Source: JAYKJB01 sp035284745 [NCBI: Candidatus Sericytochromatia bacterium] (GTDB lineage Bacteria > Cyanobacteriota > Sericytochromatia > S15B-MN24). Taken from it: a stretch of 64,000 nucleotides of DNA. The stretch spans positions 1 to 64,000 of the forward strand of contig JAYKIL010000015.1 in assembly GCA_035284745.1 (NCBI GenBank). Direction: 5' to 3'. Each line of letters begins with the position of its first letter. Within the stretch, counting starts at the first letter, position 1. Under the pieces are notes generated by a model. The model made no database searches. It was not told the DNA's origin and saw nothing but the letters and a program-made list of their open reading frames with translations. A program made the position numbers and the translations under genes. Positions 45,126-54,426 of this stretch are shown here, piece by piece.

Positions 45126-45172
45126 GAAAACTCGGGTAGACAAGCGTGGTGACCCGTGTTACATTACCCGCG

Positions 45173-45201
45173 ACGTTGGCTTGGTAGTATCGAGCCAACG
45201 T
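45173..45201. repeat. Inverted repeat, 9-bp arms
   Basis: ACGTTGGCT and its exact complement AGCCAACGT surround an 11-base spacer, just after the proline dehydrogenase. No T-run follows. It could be a hairpin or an operator. Confidence 0.4.
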
Positions 45202-45293
45202 TCGGAAGTTTGGTCGCTACCTCCATTTAACTCCGCTCATTCGCAGCTTCATCGTCGTATTTCATCCCACCATTCATCGCCGCGGCCAGTTTT

Positions 45294-45327
45294 GGGGTCC
45301 TCCATTTTGGGGGGCCCCTTTATTTAT
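45294..45327 (+). terminator. Intrinsic terminator of proline dehydrogenase
   Basis: A 10-bp stem with two G-U pairs (GGGGTCCTCC with GGGGGGCCCC), 5-base ATTTT loop and then TTTATTTA. Confidence 0.75.
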
Positions 45328-45755
45328 CACGGGAGCAAGAAAGGCAGGCACTGGGTGAGCGCCCTGGGTATTGGCTAATTTGTCGCCTCGCAGGCGCCCC
45401 GGGCGAACCGGGGAATTCTGTGGGCTGGGGTTGTCGCGAAGATTTTGGCTTTTTTGCTGATGGGAGGCCACGTGTTGACGGGACGTGCTGGTTTGTCTAC
45501 CTGGGGTCCCCAAGGGTGGATTTCATTTTTGCCAAACTCTTTATCCGCTGTCTGTATCGCTGAATCGTCGCAAGGCTGAATGTTCTTACGGTGACGGAGG
45601 GAGGGCTTCCTCTTTTTTGTGAACCAAAGGGATGAAAATTTCTCGGCCTGTGCCATAATAGTGGCGTGCAGCATGTGTTGCATCTGTCTCCCCTTGGTTA
45701 ACGGGTCTGCGGGCAGGTCCAGCAGGGAACTTTCGGTGGGATCCGAGGGGGTAAC
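45328..45755. other. Intergenic stretch without recognised features
   Basis: About 430 bases between the terminator and the small YjfB-like gene. I see no tRNA fold, known riboswitch, CRISPR or supported gene. A 172-codon open frame on the minus strand looks non-coding. Short T-runs and a CATAAT element (near 45654) may be promoter parts for the small downstream gene. A structured leader RNA is possible but not shown. Confidence 0.5.
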
Positions 45756-45923
45756 GTGGAAGTGACCGGAATCCAAAACGCGGGTGCTCAAACAGTGGTG
45801 GGCACTCGGATGTTGCGTGAGAGTATCGAGCAGCAAACGAATCAGATCACGGTCTTGGCGAAACAGGTGGCCCAAGCCCCGATGCCGGCGCATTTGGGCT
45901 CGTTGATCGATGTGAAGGTCTAA
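45756..45923 (+). CDS. Small YjfB-like putative motility protein
   Basis: 55 residues from GTG 45756, with AGGGG five bases upstream. The pattern is a short N-terminus, VGTRMLRESIEQQTNQITVLAKQVA (amphipathic helix), then a Pro and a short end GSLIDVKV. It recalls YjfB-family proteins, which are small, have a central QQ.QI/L...L helix and have been linked to motility without a known mechanism. The gene is below common length cut-offs. Its last four bases overlap the convergent epsilon-like gene. The assignment rests on pattern only. Confidence 0.6.
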   Translation: MEVTGIQNAGAQTVVGTRMLRESIEQQTNQITVLAKQVAQAPMPAHLGSLIDVKV

Positions 45924-46186
45924 AGCCCGGTTGAACCTTGGTGCTGGCCGCGCTGTAGTCTTTCGCGGGTCGGTGCCCCCATGTAGCGCAGATCCAAAAT
46001 ACCGGGGATGCGTCGCACAATTCCTAGATGCTCGACCCGGGAGGCCATCTGCCAGCCGCTTAGTTTCTGAGCGGGTACTGCGCTGTACGAATTGTGCTGT
46101 GCCTCTTCAAGCATCTGAGAAACGACCGAGACGATCACGGCCGCTTGTTCGTGGTTGGGGTTGCCCGCAATGCGAATTTTCATCAC
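45920..46186 (-). CDS. Acyl-CoA carboxylase epsilon-like subunit
   Basis: 88 residues; GTG 46186 or the adjacent ATG 46183. The start of the protein (MKIRIAGNPNHEQAAVIVSVVSQMLEE) matches the rGnPt.EElAaLvavl pattern of the small epsilon subunits of actinobacterial acyl-CoA carboxylases, and SGWQMASRV matches the Trp-containing second block. The gene begins nine bases after the beta-subunit stop codon, the usual arrangement. Such subunits stabilise or activate the carboxylase. Family assignment is moderately secure because of this position. Confidence 0.75.
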   Translation of the reverse strand: MMKIRIAGNPNHEQAAVIVSVVSQMLEEAQHNSYSAVPAQKLSGWQMASRVEHLGIVRRIPGILDLRYMGAPTRERLQRGQHQGSTGL

Positions 46187-46195
46187 TCGGCGCTT

Positions 46196-47770
46196 CTACA
46201 GTGGGATGTTGCCGTGTTTTCGGGCGGGGCGCTCCACCCGTTTGCCTCGCAATGTGCGCAATGAGGTAATGAGATATTTACGGGTATCCCGCGGGTCGAT
46301 CACGTCGTCTATAAAGCCACGTTCGGCGGCTACGAAGGGATTGGCGAACCGTTCACGGTATTGAGAAATTAATCCGTCGCGTTGGGTCGGTTCTTGAGCG
46401 AGTTCCTTTCGGTAAAGAATATTCACAGCACCCTCTGCTCCCATCACCGCAATCTCTGCAGTGGGCCAAGCCAAATTGACGTCTGCACGAATATGTTTAG
46501 AGCCCAGAACGTCGTATGCACCTCCGTACGCTTTGCGCACGATGACCGTCAGTTTCGGTACGGTTGCTTCACAATATGCGTATAGAAGCTTGGCACCGTG
46601 ACGAATGATTCCCCCGTGCTCTTGCTGTTTTCCGGGCAGATAGCCGGGCACGTCTTCGAATGTGACAATCGGAATATTGAAGGCATCACAGAAACGAACG
46701 AAACGGGCGCCTTTGATGGAGGCGTTAATGTCCATTGTGCCAGCCAAAACTTTCGGCTGGTTCGCGACGATTCCTACGGTGCGGCCGTCAAGCCGGGCAA
46801 ACGCGGTGATGATGTTTTGTGCGAAGAGGGGCTGTACCTCAAGCAATTCAGCATCATCCACCACCAACCGAATCAGTTCGAGCATGTCATAGGGGCGATT
46901 GGATTGATCGGGAATTAGGGTCAGTAAACCTTCTTCTCGGCGATCAATCGGATCGTTGCTGGAATACGCGGGCGGATCCTCCAAATTGTTGGCGGGTAGA
47001 AACGAGAGCAAGTACCGCAGGTGCTCGAGGGCCTCATCCTCGTCCTCCGACAGAAAATGTGCCACACCGCTCACCTGATTATGCGTTGTGGCGCCCCCCA
47101 ACTCTTCGAAGCTCACTTCCTCGCCCAAAACAGTTTTGACCACTTCGGGGCCGGTAATGAACATAAAGCTGGTGTCCTTCACCATCACGGTAAAGTCAGT
47201 CATGACGGGCGAATAGACGGCGCCGCCCGCACAGGGCCCCATAATGGCTGACAATTGAGGAATGACTCCCGAGCTTTGTACATTGCGCCAAAAAATCTCG
47301 GCATAACCACCGAGGCTCTCGACGCCCTCTTGGATGCGCGCCCCGCCGCTGTCATTGAGTCCGATACAAGGACAGCCATTGCGCAACGCAAGATCCATCA
47401 CTTTGGTAATCTTCTCGGCGTAGACCTCGCCCAGAGAGCCGCCAAAGACGGTAAAGTCTTGGGCAAAGAGATAGACGGTTCTCCCGTCTACCTGCCCGTA
47501 GCCGGTGACGACCCCATCGCCAGGAATTCTTTTGTTTTCCAGGCCAAAATGATGGCAGCGGTGCACGCGGTAGCGATCCAGCTCGACGAAGGTATCCGGG
47601 TCAAGAAATCGCTCGATCCGCTCTCTGGCGGTGAGCTTACCCCGTTCATGCTGTTTTTTCTTCGCGTCGGGCCCCAGGCCGTCCAACGCCGCCTGACGTC
47701 TTTTCTCAAGTTCCGCGAGGCGTGCCTTCATGCCTGTGGCGGCGGTCCCCTGGTCGGAAGAAATGGTCAT
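46196..47770 (-). CDS. pccB: Acyl-CoA (propionyl-CoA) carboxylase beta subunit
   Basis: 524 residues from ATG 47770, with AGGAG upstream (start moved from 47854). Carboxyltransferase subunit with both crotonase-like halves: the N-terminal CoA-binding half with [20 protein letters not shown] and [13 protein letters not shown], and the C-terminal biotin-binding half with [29 protein letters not shown] and [11 protein letters not shown]. The Asp in AYDV is the residue that, as I recall, selects propionyl-CoA over acetyl-CoA in actinobacterial homologues. The biotin-carrying alpha subunit is not in the window. Confidence 0.94.
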   Translation of the reverse strand: MTISSDQGTAATGMKARLAELEKRRQAALDGLGPDAKKKQHERGKLTARERIERFLDPDTFVELDRYRVHRCHHFGLENKRIPGDGVVTGYGQVDGRTVYLFAQDFTVFGGSLGEVYAEKITKVMDLALRNGCPCIGLNDSGGARIQEGVESLGGYAEIFWRNVQSSGVIPQLSAIMGPCAGGAVYSPVMTDFTVMVKDTSFMFITGPEVVKTVLGEEVSFEELGGATTHNQVSGVAHFLSEDEDEALEHLRYLLSFLPANNLEDPPAYSSNDPIDRREEGLLTLIPDQSNRPYDMLELIRLVVDDAELLEVQPLFAQNIITAFARLDGRTVGIVANQPKVLAGTMDINASIKGARFVRFCDAFNIPIVTFEDVPGYLPGKQQEHGGIIRHGAKLLYAYCEATVPKLTVIVRKAYGGAYDVLGSKHIRADVNLAWPTAEIAVMGAEGAVNILYRKELAQEPTQRDGLISQYRERFANPFVAAERGFIDDVIDPRDTRKYLITSLRTLRGKRVERPARKHGNIPL

Positions 47771-47889
47771 TCCGAGAAACTCCTGTCTTACACGCGCAGA
47801 TGCGTATAATACCGCTTGATGATCGTCATTGACCAGCCGTTGCGCGTCGATCACACCCCGTTGCGCGTGACCTGGGGTACAAATGGGGG

Positions 47890-50373
47890 GTGAATGTCCC
47901 CGCGTACACGAGCATGTCTTCTTCGCGGCCTCGCGCGTATCGTCAGCGATGCTTTCTTACGCTTCTGGTCGTGTGCACGCTTGGCGCTTGTGTTCCCGAG
48001 CCTGTGATTACAGACTCACGCCCCAGAATGCCCCTGTCCGCGCGCCCGGTGACGACCGCAGCCACGTTTGGCCCTCCGGTGTTTCCCACGCCGCGACCCC
48101 GAATATCACCACCTCGCGATATCAGTGACAATGCCCTGGATGCGCTCCCCGAGGGCTTGGCAGCCAATCCGAATGACGGGACCTCCCAAGTTCCGGGAGT
48201 TCAGCCGGGACAGGGGTCTGGCCTGTTGCCGGGAGGACCTGGCGGTTCAGGGAGTGGTGGCGGGGGTGGAGATGGATCTGGAGGCTTGGGCGACGGGGGT
48301 GTGACAGGGCCCACGTTGGCTGAGATTTTGAGTGAGCGTCGCTTTGAACTGCCGATTTTGGGCTTGAACGTCGTGAGCCTGCATCGGCCCAATTTGGTAG
48401 GAGACAATGAACGGCTTGTAAGCCCCTCGGGGCTTGCGGTGGCTGGCCCTGACGATTTCTTTATCGCCGACGCAGTCGCGCATCGTATTTGGCGCAGTCG
48501 CCTGCTCGAGGTCGACGGGTCGCTGTTGCGACAATGTGAACCCTTTGCCGGTGAGGGGAGCGCCGAGTACCTCGATGGAATCGATGTGGTCGCGAAATTT
48601 AACGCCCCCCGAGGGCTGGCCCTCAGTCCGGATGGAAAATTACTGGTGACGGATACAGGGAACCACTGTATTCGGATGATCATCCCTGCGCCCGTAGAGG
48701 GGGGGGCTCAAAGGGTTTCAACCTTAGCGGGGAAAGGTGGCGTCTCTGGGTATCGAGACGACGTGGGGGCAGATGCTCTATTTGACCAGCCTTGGGGCGT
48801 GGTCATGGATGCTGAGGGAAACGCTTACGTGTCAGAGCGGGGGAATCACTGTATCAGGAAGGTGACGCCGGCCGGTGTCGTGACAACATTCGCGGGGCAG
48901 CCGGGGGTGTCGGGGCATCGCGACGGCGATGTGCGCCTCGCCCGGTTTTCTGATCCTCGGGGGCTCGCGATGAACGCAGCGGGAGACATTTTTGTTGCTG
49001 ATGCGGGGAATCATTGCCTCCGTCGCATTGCCGCCGATGGTCAGGTGAGTACCTATGCAGGGGTGCCCGGAAGCCCCGGTTTTAGGCAGGGGCTTGGCAA
49101 TCAAGCCTTGTTCAATTTGCCTGTGGCTGTTGCGCTCGGCCCAGATGGCACGCTTTATGCGCTTGACTCGAATAATCGCCGGATTCGTCGAATCACAACG
49201 GATACTGTTGTGAGTACGTATGCTGGAACCGGAGAATCAGGCATCCAGGATGCCCCTGCGCCCTATGCAACCTTTCGGGGTTTAGAGGCTGTCGCGTGGA
49301 GCTCAGAGCGCAATTTATTGGTCACCGAGTCTACCAACCGCTCGGTCCGAAACGTGCGTATTGAGCGAGTGGTGACAACGGATGTGGGCAATACAAGCCC
49401 CGGCGCACGAGACGCCCTGCTGGGGGAGGCACGCTTTCGAAGCCCCTCTGGTCTTGCGTTCGATCGCGCGGGTTTGCTGTACGTGGCAGACACTGAAAAT
49501 CATACGGTGCGTCGGATCAATCTTCTGGGTGAGGTAACCACCTTTGCCGGTCTGGCCGGTCAAGCGGGTGAGCAAAATGGAACCCGCTCGGCATCGCGTT
49601 TTCGTCGCCCCCGTCAAGTGGTGGTGGACCTCGACGGGGTGGTTTTTGTTGCTGATACAGGCAACCACTGCATTCGAAAGATTGCAACGGATGGGACGGT
49701 TACGACCCTGGCCGGCGCCGGAGTGCCAGGAATTGTCGATGCTCAGGGAATTGCCGCCCGCTTTAATTCTCCGAGTGATCTCACCCTTGCACCGGATGGC
49801 AACCTTGTTGTCACCGACTCGGGCAATCATCGCATCCGGCTTATCACGCCGACTGGCTTGGTGACCACCTTAGCGGGCGATACGTCCCCCGGGTTGCGGG
49901 ATGGGCTGGGAAATGATGCAAGGTTCTTTAAGCCGATGGGTATCGCTGTTGATCGCGCCGGACGTCTGTATGTGGCGGACCAAGGGAACCATGCCTTGCG
50001 TGTGTTGATAAGGAATGCGGACGGGAGCGTCAGTGTGCAGACGCTCTCGGGTTTCGAGGGGATTCCTGGCTATCGCGACGGCGCAGCTGCCACCGCGCAG
50101 TTTAATGAACCAGCGGGGGTGAGCGTTGACGGGGACAACCGAATTTATATCTGCGATAAGGGAAACAGTTTGATCCGCCGTTTGGACCCGGATGGCCAGG
50201 TGCGCACCTATGCAGGGCTTGTCACGGGCACGCCGCCTCGCCCGCGATCCGGTTTTGCCGATGGACTCGTTGCGCAAACCCTTTTCTCCGCTCCAGAATC
50301 TGTCGTCGTTGACCTATCGGGCTACGTACACGTTGTGGATACGGGCAATCATTGCCTGCGTCGCATCCATTGA
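47890..50373 (+). CDS. Large NHL-repeat lipoprotein
   Basis: 827 residues. GTG 47890 is used; ATG 47914 is an alternative and neither has a strong site. The lipobox LGAC ends the signal sequence. After a Gly-rich linker the protein carries about ten to twelve NHL-type beta-propeller repeats, recognisable from the recurring GNHCIRKI(T) (with HCLRRI and NHTVRRI variants), VADTGNH and PSGLA/PRGLA blocks. This is enough for two six-bladed propellers. NHL propellers bind proteins, glycans or metals; none of the catalytic residues of lyase-type relatives is identifiable. Surface location is clear, the ligand is not. Confidence 0.9.
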   Translation: MNVPAYTSMSSSRPRAYRQRCFLTLLVVCTLGACVPEPVITDSRPRMPLSARPVTTAATFGPPVFPTPRPRISPPRDISDNALDALPEGLAANPNDGTSQVPGVQPGQGSGLLPGGPGGSGSGGGGGDGSGGLGDGGVTGPTLAEILSERRFELPILGLNVVSLHRPNLVGDNERLVSPSGLAVAGPDDFFIADAVAHRIWRSRLLEVDGSLLRQCEPFAGEGSAEYLDGIDVVAKFNAPRGLALSPDGKLLVTDTGNHCIRMIIPAPVEGGAQRVSTLAGKGGVSGYRDDVGADALFDQPWGVVMDAEGNAYVSERGNHCIRKVTPAGVVTTFAGQPGVSGHRDGDVRLARFSDPRGLAMNAAGDIFVADAGNHCLRRIAADGQVSTYAGVPGSPGFRQGLGNQALFNLPVAVALGPDGTLYALDSNNRRIRRITTDTVVSTYAGTGESGIQDAPAPYATFRGLEAVAWSSERNLLVTESTNRSVRNVRIERVVTTDVGNTSPGARDALLGEARFRSPSGLAFDRAGLLYVADTENHTVRRINLLGEVTTFAGLAGQAGEQNGTRSASRFRRPRQVVVDLDGVVFVADTGNHCIRKIATDGTVTTLAGAGVPGIVDAQGIAARFNSPSDLTLAPDGNLVVTDSGNHRIRLITPTGLVTTLAGDTSPGLRDGLGNDARFFKPMGIAVDRAGRLYVADQGNHALRVLIRNADGSVSVQTLSGFEGIPGYRDGAAATAQFNEPAGVSVDGDNRIYICDKGNSLIRRLDPDGQVRTYAGLVTGTPPRPRSGFADGLVAQTLFSAPESVVVDLSGYVHVVDTGNHCLRRIH

Positions 50374-50389
50374 CAGAATTCCCTAGCGA

Positions 50390-51409
50390 TTACAGCAGTG
50401 AGGCCAGGACAGGATTGTCTCTCACGGTGGCGATGGCATATTCCGCGTGCCCTGTTGCAAATCCGTTGCCCATCAGAAGATCCACGTCCTGACCGACGGC
50501 CTCTGCTCCCAGGGCTGCCGCTTGAAATGAGGTCGCCATACTAAAAAAGTAGACGGTGCCGCGTGGTTTGACGGCGAGGATACTGCCCATTTCGGTCCCG
50601 GGCACATTGACGCAGTTGATCGCCAAGTCCGCGTAATTTCCTGCGGTGGCCCCCTCAATGGCTTCTCTGACGGCCACGGCATCAGTGGCATCCACGGGGC
50701 ATATTGTGACCGGACCAGGCACTTGGCGGAGTTTTGCCAAACCCACATCGCCGTATTCCAGTGCAACGACACGCCCTTGGGGACCCACCTGTTGGGCTGC
50801 AATCCAAGTACACAAGAGGCCGCTGCGTCCTCCCGCGCCAAGCACCGCGACCGTCATCCCCGGCTTGACCAGGCGATGGGCCTGAGCGGGTGCACCGCAC
50901 ACATCTAAAACGGATAAAACCAGGTTTTCGTCTAGATCGCCGGGCAGTCTTCCGTAGGGGCTGCATTCGAAAAGAATCGCCTCTCCTGACGCGCCGATCT
51001 GGTGTGCCGCTGGGTTCACTTCACCCAAAGAATCTAATCGTAGGGGCGTCGTCGTCAGTGAGACCAGCGTGATAATTCGTTCCCCTATTTTCAAGTCGGC
51101 GCGATCAGAACCCACCGCCGCGACGGTTCCAATCAAGACCCCTCCGGAGCCTGTTACGGGGTTGTGCATTTTTCCTCGCTCAGTGACGATTTCGAGGATT
51201 CTTTTTTTGACAGCCTCCAGATCTCCGTTCGCCGCTTGGTGGAGTTGATAGAAACTCGCACTGTCCAAATTGAGCTTTTCCACCGCGATCAGCACCTCGG
51301 AAGGTCTGAGCGGACTGGTCAGTTCCAATCGATCGGCTTGATAAGGCAAAACGCCGCGTGGTTGTGCGGCGCGATGGACACCAAAAGGGCTTTCTGGAGA
51401 GAGTTCCAT
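50390..51409 (-). CDS. kdd: L-erythro-3,5-diaminohexanoate dehydrogenase
   Basis: 339 residues. The enzyme oxidatively deaminates L-erythro-3,5-diaminohexanoate to 3-keto-5-aminohexanoate with NAD(P), a step of lysine fermentation. The whole-length pattern fits: FGVHRAAQPRGVLPYQADRL at the N-terminus, NLDSASFYQL, SGGVLIGTVAAVG, the Rossmann turn VLGAGGRSGLLC, and GTVYFFSMATSFQAAALGAEAVG. It starts two bases after the kce stop codon, which fixes the product pairing. In the pathway kdd acts just before kce. Confidence 0.94.
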   Translation of the reverse strand: MELSPESPFGVHRAAQPRGVLPYQADRLELTSPLRPSEVLIAVEKLNLDSASFYQLHQAANGDLEAVKKRILEIVTERGKMHNPVTGSGGVLIGTVAAVGSDRADLKIGERIITLVSLTTTPLRLDSLGEVNPAAHQIGASGEAILFECSPYGRLPGDLDENLVLSVLDVCGAPAQAHRLVKPGMTVAVLGAGGRSGLLCTWIAAQQVGPQGRVVALEYGDVGLAKLRQVPGPVTICPVDATDAVAVREAIEGATAGNYADLAINCVNVPGTEMGSILAVKPRGTVYFFSMATSFQAAALGAEAVGQDVDLLMGNGFATGHAEYAIATVRDNPVLASLL

Positions 51410-51411
51410 GG

Positions 51412-52260
51412 CTACACCGTTTTTGTTCGCGTGGGGGGAAGGCCCAAAATATCGCGGGCCTCATCCGGGGTTGCCACCTCGCGGCCCAATTCGTTGGCGA
51501 GACGAACGATACGCTGAACCAACTGCGCATTGCTCTTCGCGAGTTCACCTTTACGATAATAAAGATTGTCTTCGAGGCCAACCCGAACGTGTCCCCCCAG
51601 TAAGATAGCGGCTGTGGCGAGGGGCAATTGGTGGGGGCCAACACCGGCAACAGACCAAGTACACAGAGCGGGCAGGCTGTCTATCAAGAATAGTAATTGA
51701 CGCATGCCGCCCGGCATGCCGCCCGGCACACCCAGCACGAAATCGAAATGCATAGGGTGCGATAGTTCTCCGTGTCTCGCCAAGCGCAGCGCATTGGCGA
51801 TCATACCGGCTTCAAAAACCTCTATTTCCGGCTTAATGTCTGTTTCCTTGAGCTTGCGCGCCAACGAGACCAAGAATTCCGGCGTATTCATAAATACGTC
51901 ATCGCCGAAATTGACGGTGCCACAGGTAAACGAAGCCATCTCAAGGAGTTCAACAATCTCTGGGTCATTCAGCGGCGCCAAGCGCTCAGAGGGGGCGGCT
52001 GTGACTGCCCCTCCGGTCGAAATTTGTAAGATCGGGTTCGATTCCGCTTTGATACGTCGAAAAATGTCCCTGAAAGTATCTGAGTCCTGAGTCGGTATTC
52101 CAGCCTCGGTTCTGGCGTGCAGGTGTAGAATACTTGCCCCGGCCTCAACTGCTGCCAATGCGCTGCGCGCGATTTCAACAGGGCCATAGGGAACGGCAGG
52201 ATTATCCGTCTTCATGACTTCTGCGCCCACGGGGGCGCAGGTGATAATCAGTTTGTCCAC
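51412..52260 (-). CDS. kce: 3-keto-5-aminohexanoate cleavage enzyme
   Basis: 282 residues from GTG 52260 behind AGGGGGGAT. The BKACE-family TIM barrel condenses 3-keto-5-aminohexanoate with acetyl-CoA and splits it to acetoacetate and L-3-aminobutyryl-CoA. Signatures: IITCAPVGAEVMK at the start, ILHLHARTE (metal ligands HLH), QISTGGAV, GTVNFG, FVLGVPGGMPGG and VGLEDNLYY with a metal-binding Glu. It forms an operon with kdd. Lysine 2,3-aminomutase, 5,6-aminomutase and aminobutyryl-CoA ammonia-lyase are not in the window. Confidence 0.95.
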   Translation of the reverse strand: MDKLIITCAPVGAEVMKTDNPAVPYGPVEIARSALAAVEAGASILHLHARTEAGIPTQDSDTFRDIFRRIKAESNPILQISTGGAVTAAPSERLAPLNDPEIVELLEMASFTCGTVNFGDDVFMNTPEFLVSLARKLKETDIKPEIEVFEAGMIANALRLARHGELSHPMHFDFVLGVPGGMPGGMRQLLFLIDSLPALCTWSVAGVGPHQLPLATAAILLGGHVRVGLEDNLYYRKGELAKSNAQLVQRIVRLANELGREVATPDEARDILGLPPTRTKTV

Positions 52261-52338
52261 AATCCCCCCTTGGTTGTCATTGAACGCCAGTGTTCAAGCG
52301 CTATGGTGCCACGTTCAACGAAGGGGTGTAAAGTCGAA

Positions 52339-52920
52339 TCAGTCAGACGGGTTGGAGATATCTGCCGATAATGAAATGGGTTTGAGAACCGGCATGCGTG
52401 TTCTGCCCCCTTTCAGTTCACGGACCAGATTGACGATGCCGGGCGCCTCTGCAATCAGGCTTGGTGCTCGCATCACATCGAACCAGACGCCGCGGAGTCG
52501 CCGAAACAGAAATCCTCGACCGGAACCGACAGCGTGCGACGCAGCCTGCACAATCAGGGTCAGTGATGGCAGGTCGAGCCGTGCATCAATCGGATAAATG
52601 TGGTGCTTGGCCTTGAATGCCAACAGCGCTTCGTAAAAATCGGTGTCCAAGCCACCCGTGAGCGTCAGGCGTTCACCGGTGAGGCACAAACAGGCACGCA
52701 GAACACGCTCCTCATAGGGGGCGAGTCGCGGTTCTGTTCGGCCCAGCAAGCCCAAAAACAAAGCAGGAACTTCGTCTAACGCCAAGCGGGCAGTTGCTGC
52801 ATCCGGATGCGAGAACGCCCGTAAATTGAGTGTCAAGGGCGTCGACGGATCCAACACCAATTCTTCGCGTAGTTCTACCGTGGTCATACCCCAGGCCTCC
52901 ATGCCTTTTCGGTCTTCCAT
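52339..52920 (-). CDS. Protein with divergent peptidoglycan-binding-like motif
   Basis: 193 residues from ATG 52920, which follows GGAGGAGGGG. The centre of the protein (ALLAFKAKHHIYPIDARLDLPSLTLIV, preceded by LTGGLDTDFYE) resembles the middle of a PG_binding_1 domain, in which a G..D..T..A...FQ.....D G..G..T run is seen. Here the key Gly residues are mostly replaced, so the fold may be kept but not the ligand. There is no signal peptide. The rest of the protein is not recognised. Function unknown. Confidence 0.72.
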   Translation of the reverse strand: MEDRKGMEAWGMTTVELREELVLDPSTPLTLNLRAFSHPDAATARLALDEVPALFLGLLGRTEPRLAPYEERVLRACLCLTGERLTLTGGLDTDFYEALLAFKAKHHIYPIDARLDLPSLTLIVQAASHAVGSGRGFLFRRLRGVWFDVMRAPSLIAEAPGIVNLVRELKGGRTRMPVLKPISLSADISNPSD

Positions 52921-53086
52921 AACGCCCCTCCTCCATGAGGGAGCGAATCAGAACCGCGGTTCACCGTGTACCCCAAGTTATACCCACCCATCAAAGCCAA
53001 ATCTCAACAAGTATTGAAGGCCCTGTTATTGTCGACCCAAAACAGCAATCAATCAAGTGATGAAGGGCGTATTTTCAGGAAAAATT

Positions 53087-54283
53087 TTAATGAGGGCGGG
53101 TCAATCGTCGCGTGCCGCGCGTTGAGCCTGATGCTGTTGTTTTTTTTCTCGGTGGAAACAAATATCTCAGGGCTGGACCAAGTCTTCTTGCCCAGCAATC
53201 TTCGCTGTGTGTCCCTTTTGGGTCACTTAGCCACATGAGGTTGTCGTTGAGCCTGAATCCCTGCACGGTGAGCAGGTCAACCATGGAGTAGGCCACCCGG
53301 TAGAAGTCGCGCTTGGGGTGCACCCTGGCCGTCTCTAATTCTCCACAATCGAGGTAGATACGCGCCCCCGGTGGGGCGGTACTTGAGGCGATGTATCGAA
53401 AAATTTGGCTGCGGGCGAACCAGAATGCGGGCGATAAGGCGGCAACGCGCCCAAACACTAAGGGGTAGCGATACGCCGCGTACAGCGCAGTCAGTCCTCC
53501 CATCGAAGACCCTCCAACACCGGTATCTTCTGGGCCTGTTAATGTCCGATAATGAGTATCAATGTAATCCTTGAGTCCTCCGACCACCCAGCGCAAGAAG
53601 GCGTGACCATCGCCGTCCGCTCCAAGGCGGTTGTCTTTCCACGGCGACTGTTCGCTCACACGTTTTTCATTGCCGTTGTAGACGCCCACCACAATAAGGG
53701 GCGCGAGCTCTCCTGTGCGGATGAGGTGATCGCACGTTTCGTCGACAGCCCACTCCTGATTGAAGGCGGTGGCCGAATCGAAGAGATTTTGCCCATCGAA
53801 CATGTACATCACCGGAAACCGACGGTTCGGTTCATTGTGATACCCCGGTGGTAGATACACCACGACTTCGCGTTCGCGATCCAATGCTGGGATGGCGAAA
53901 GGGCCGATGACACTGACATCCGTTTTGCGGTGCCGGGTTGGTTTCCGGGCACTGGCTTGATCGCGCCAATGGGGAATTTCCAACGATATCGTCGCGTCGC
54001 CCACCGCCATCCAACGACGGTTTTCTAGCTCTTGTCCACGGTCGTCGACCTCGACAGTGCGCCACGTTCCACGGGTTATTTTGTATTCCAGTGAAGTACC
54101 GCGGGGCAATTCCACCACCAGGCGGTACCGCCCGGCCTCTATTTCTTCAAAACGCGCTGCGGGGTCATCCGTGCGCCAATCATTCTGAGTACTCGCCAAA
54201 TAGATACGCGCCCGGGGCGGCGTCGTGGGGGCCTTAATTTCAAAGGTGAGGCGACATTTTGAATCGAGTCTGCGCGTGACCAT
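53087..54283 (-). CDS. Esterase (enterochelin esterase/feruloyl-like) with N-terminal carbohydrate-binding-like domain
   Basis: 398 residues. An N-terminal beta domain of about 100 residues (FEIKAPTTPPRARIYLASTQNDW) looks like a CBM20/CBM48-type starch-binding module. The second part is an alpha/beta hydrolase of the esterase D type: VVVYLPPGYHNEPNRRFPVMYMFDGQNLFD, nucleophile Ser in GVGGSSMGG, Asp in YLDCGE and His in GTHSE. It should hydrolyse esters; the substrate is unknown. No signal peptide. The C-terminus is basic. Confidence 0.9.
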   Translation of the reverse strand: MVTRRLDSKCRLTFEIKAPTTPPRARIYLASTQNDWRTDDPAARFEEIEAGRYRLVVELPRGTSLEYKITRGTWRTVEVDDRGQELENRRWMAVGDATISLEIPHWRDQASARKPTRHRKTDVSVIGPFAIPALDREREVVVYLPPGYHNEPNRRFPVMYMFDGQNLFDSATAFNQEWAVDETCDHLIRTGELAPLIVVGVYNGNEKRVSEQSPWKDNRLGADGDGHAFLRWVVGGLKDYIDTHYRTLTGPEDTGVGGSSMGGLTALYAAYRYPLVFGRVAALSPAFWFARSQIFRYIASSTAPPGARIYLDCGELETARVHPKRDFYRVAYSMVDLLTVQGFRLNDNLMWLSDPKGTHSEDCWARRLGPALRYLFPPRKKTTASGSTRGTRRLTRPH

Positions 54284-54358
54284 ACATTATTTCTTATCTT
54301 TGAAAGGGAAAAGAGGTCCTCGTATCATACCCAGGGCTGAAGGCCTGCGGTCTGTCGG

Positions 54359-54400
54359 ATGACGCTTTGGCGTGCTCCTTTTATACTGAAGCGGAGCACG
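54359..54400 (+). promoter_or_regulatory. Promoter with flanking inverted repeat upstream of EVE gene
   Basis: A sigma-70-like pair ATGACG (54359-54364) and TATACT (54382-54387) with a 17-base spacer. The -10 box sits in the 14-base loop of an 8-bp inverted repeat CGTGCTCC/GGAGCACG (54371-54378 and 54393-54400), a natural operator position. Confidence 0.45.
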
Positions 54401-54426
54401 TAGGGTGAGGGGCAGATGGATTCGAC

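Noticed and set aside
45328-45755. Search for a tRNA, riboswitch or CRISPR array in the longest gap
   Set aside because: No cloverleaf, no recognisable riboswitch core and no spaced repeat were seen; only short hairpins and T-runs.
45375-45893. 172-codon open frame on the minus strand in the gap before the small YjfB-like gene
   Set aside because: The composition is unlike a protein (His- and Arg-rich, no ribosome site) and the plus strand carries a supported small gene ending in the same place.
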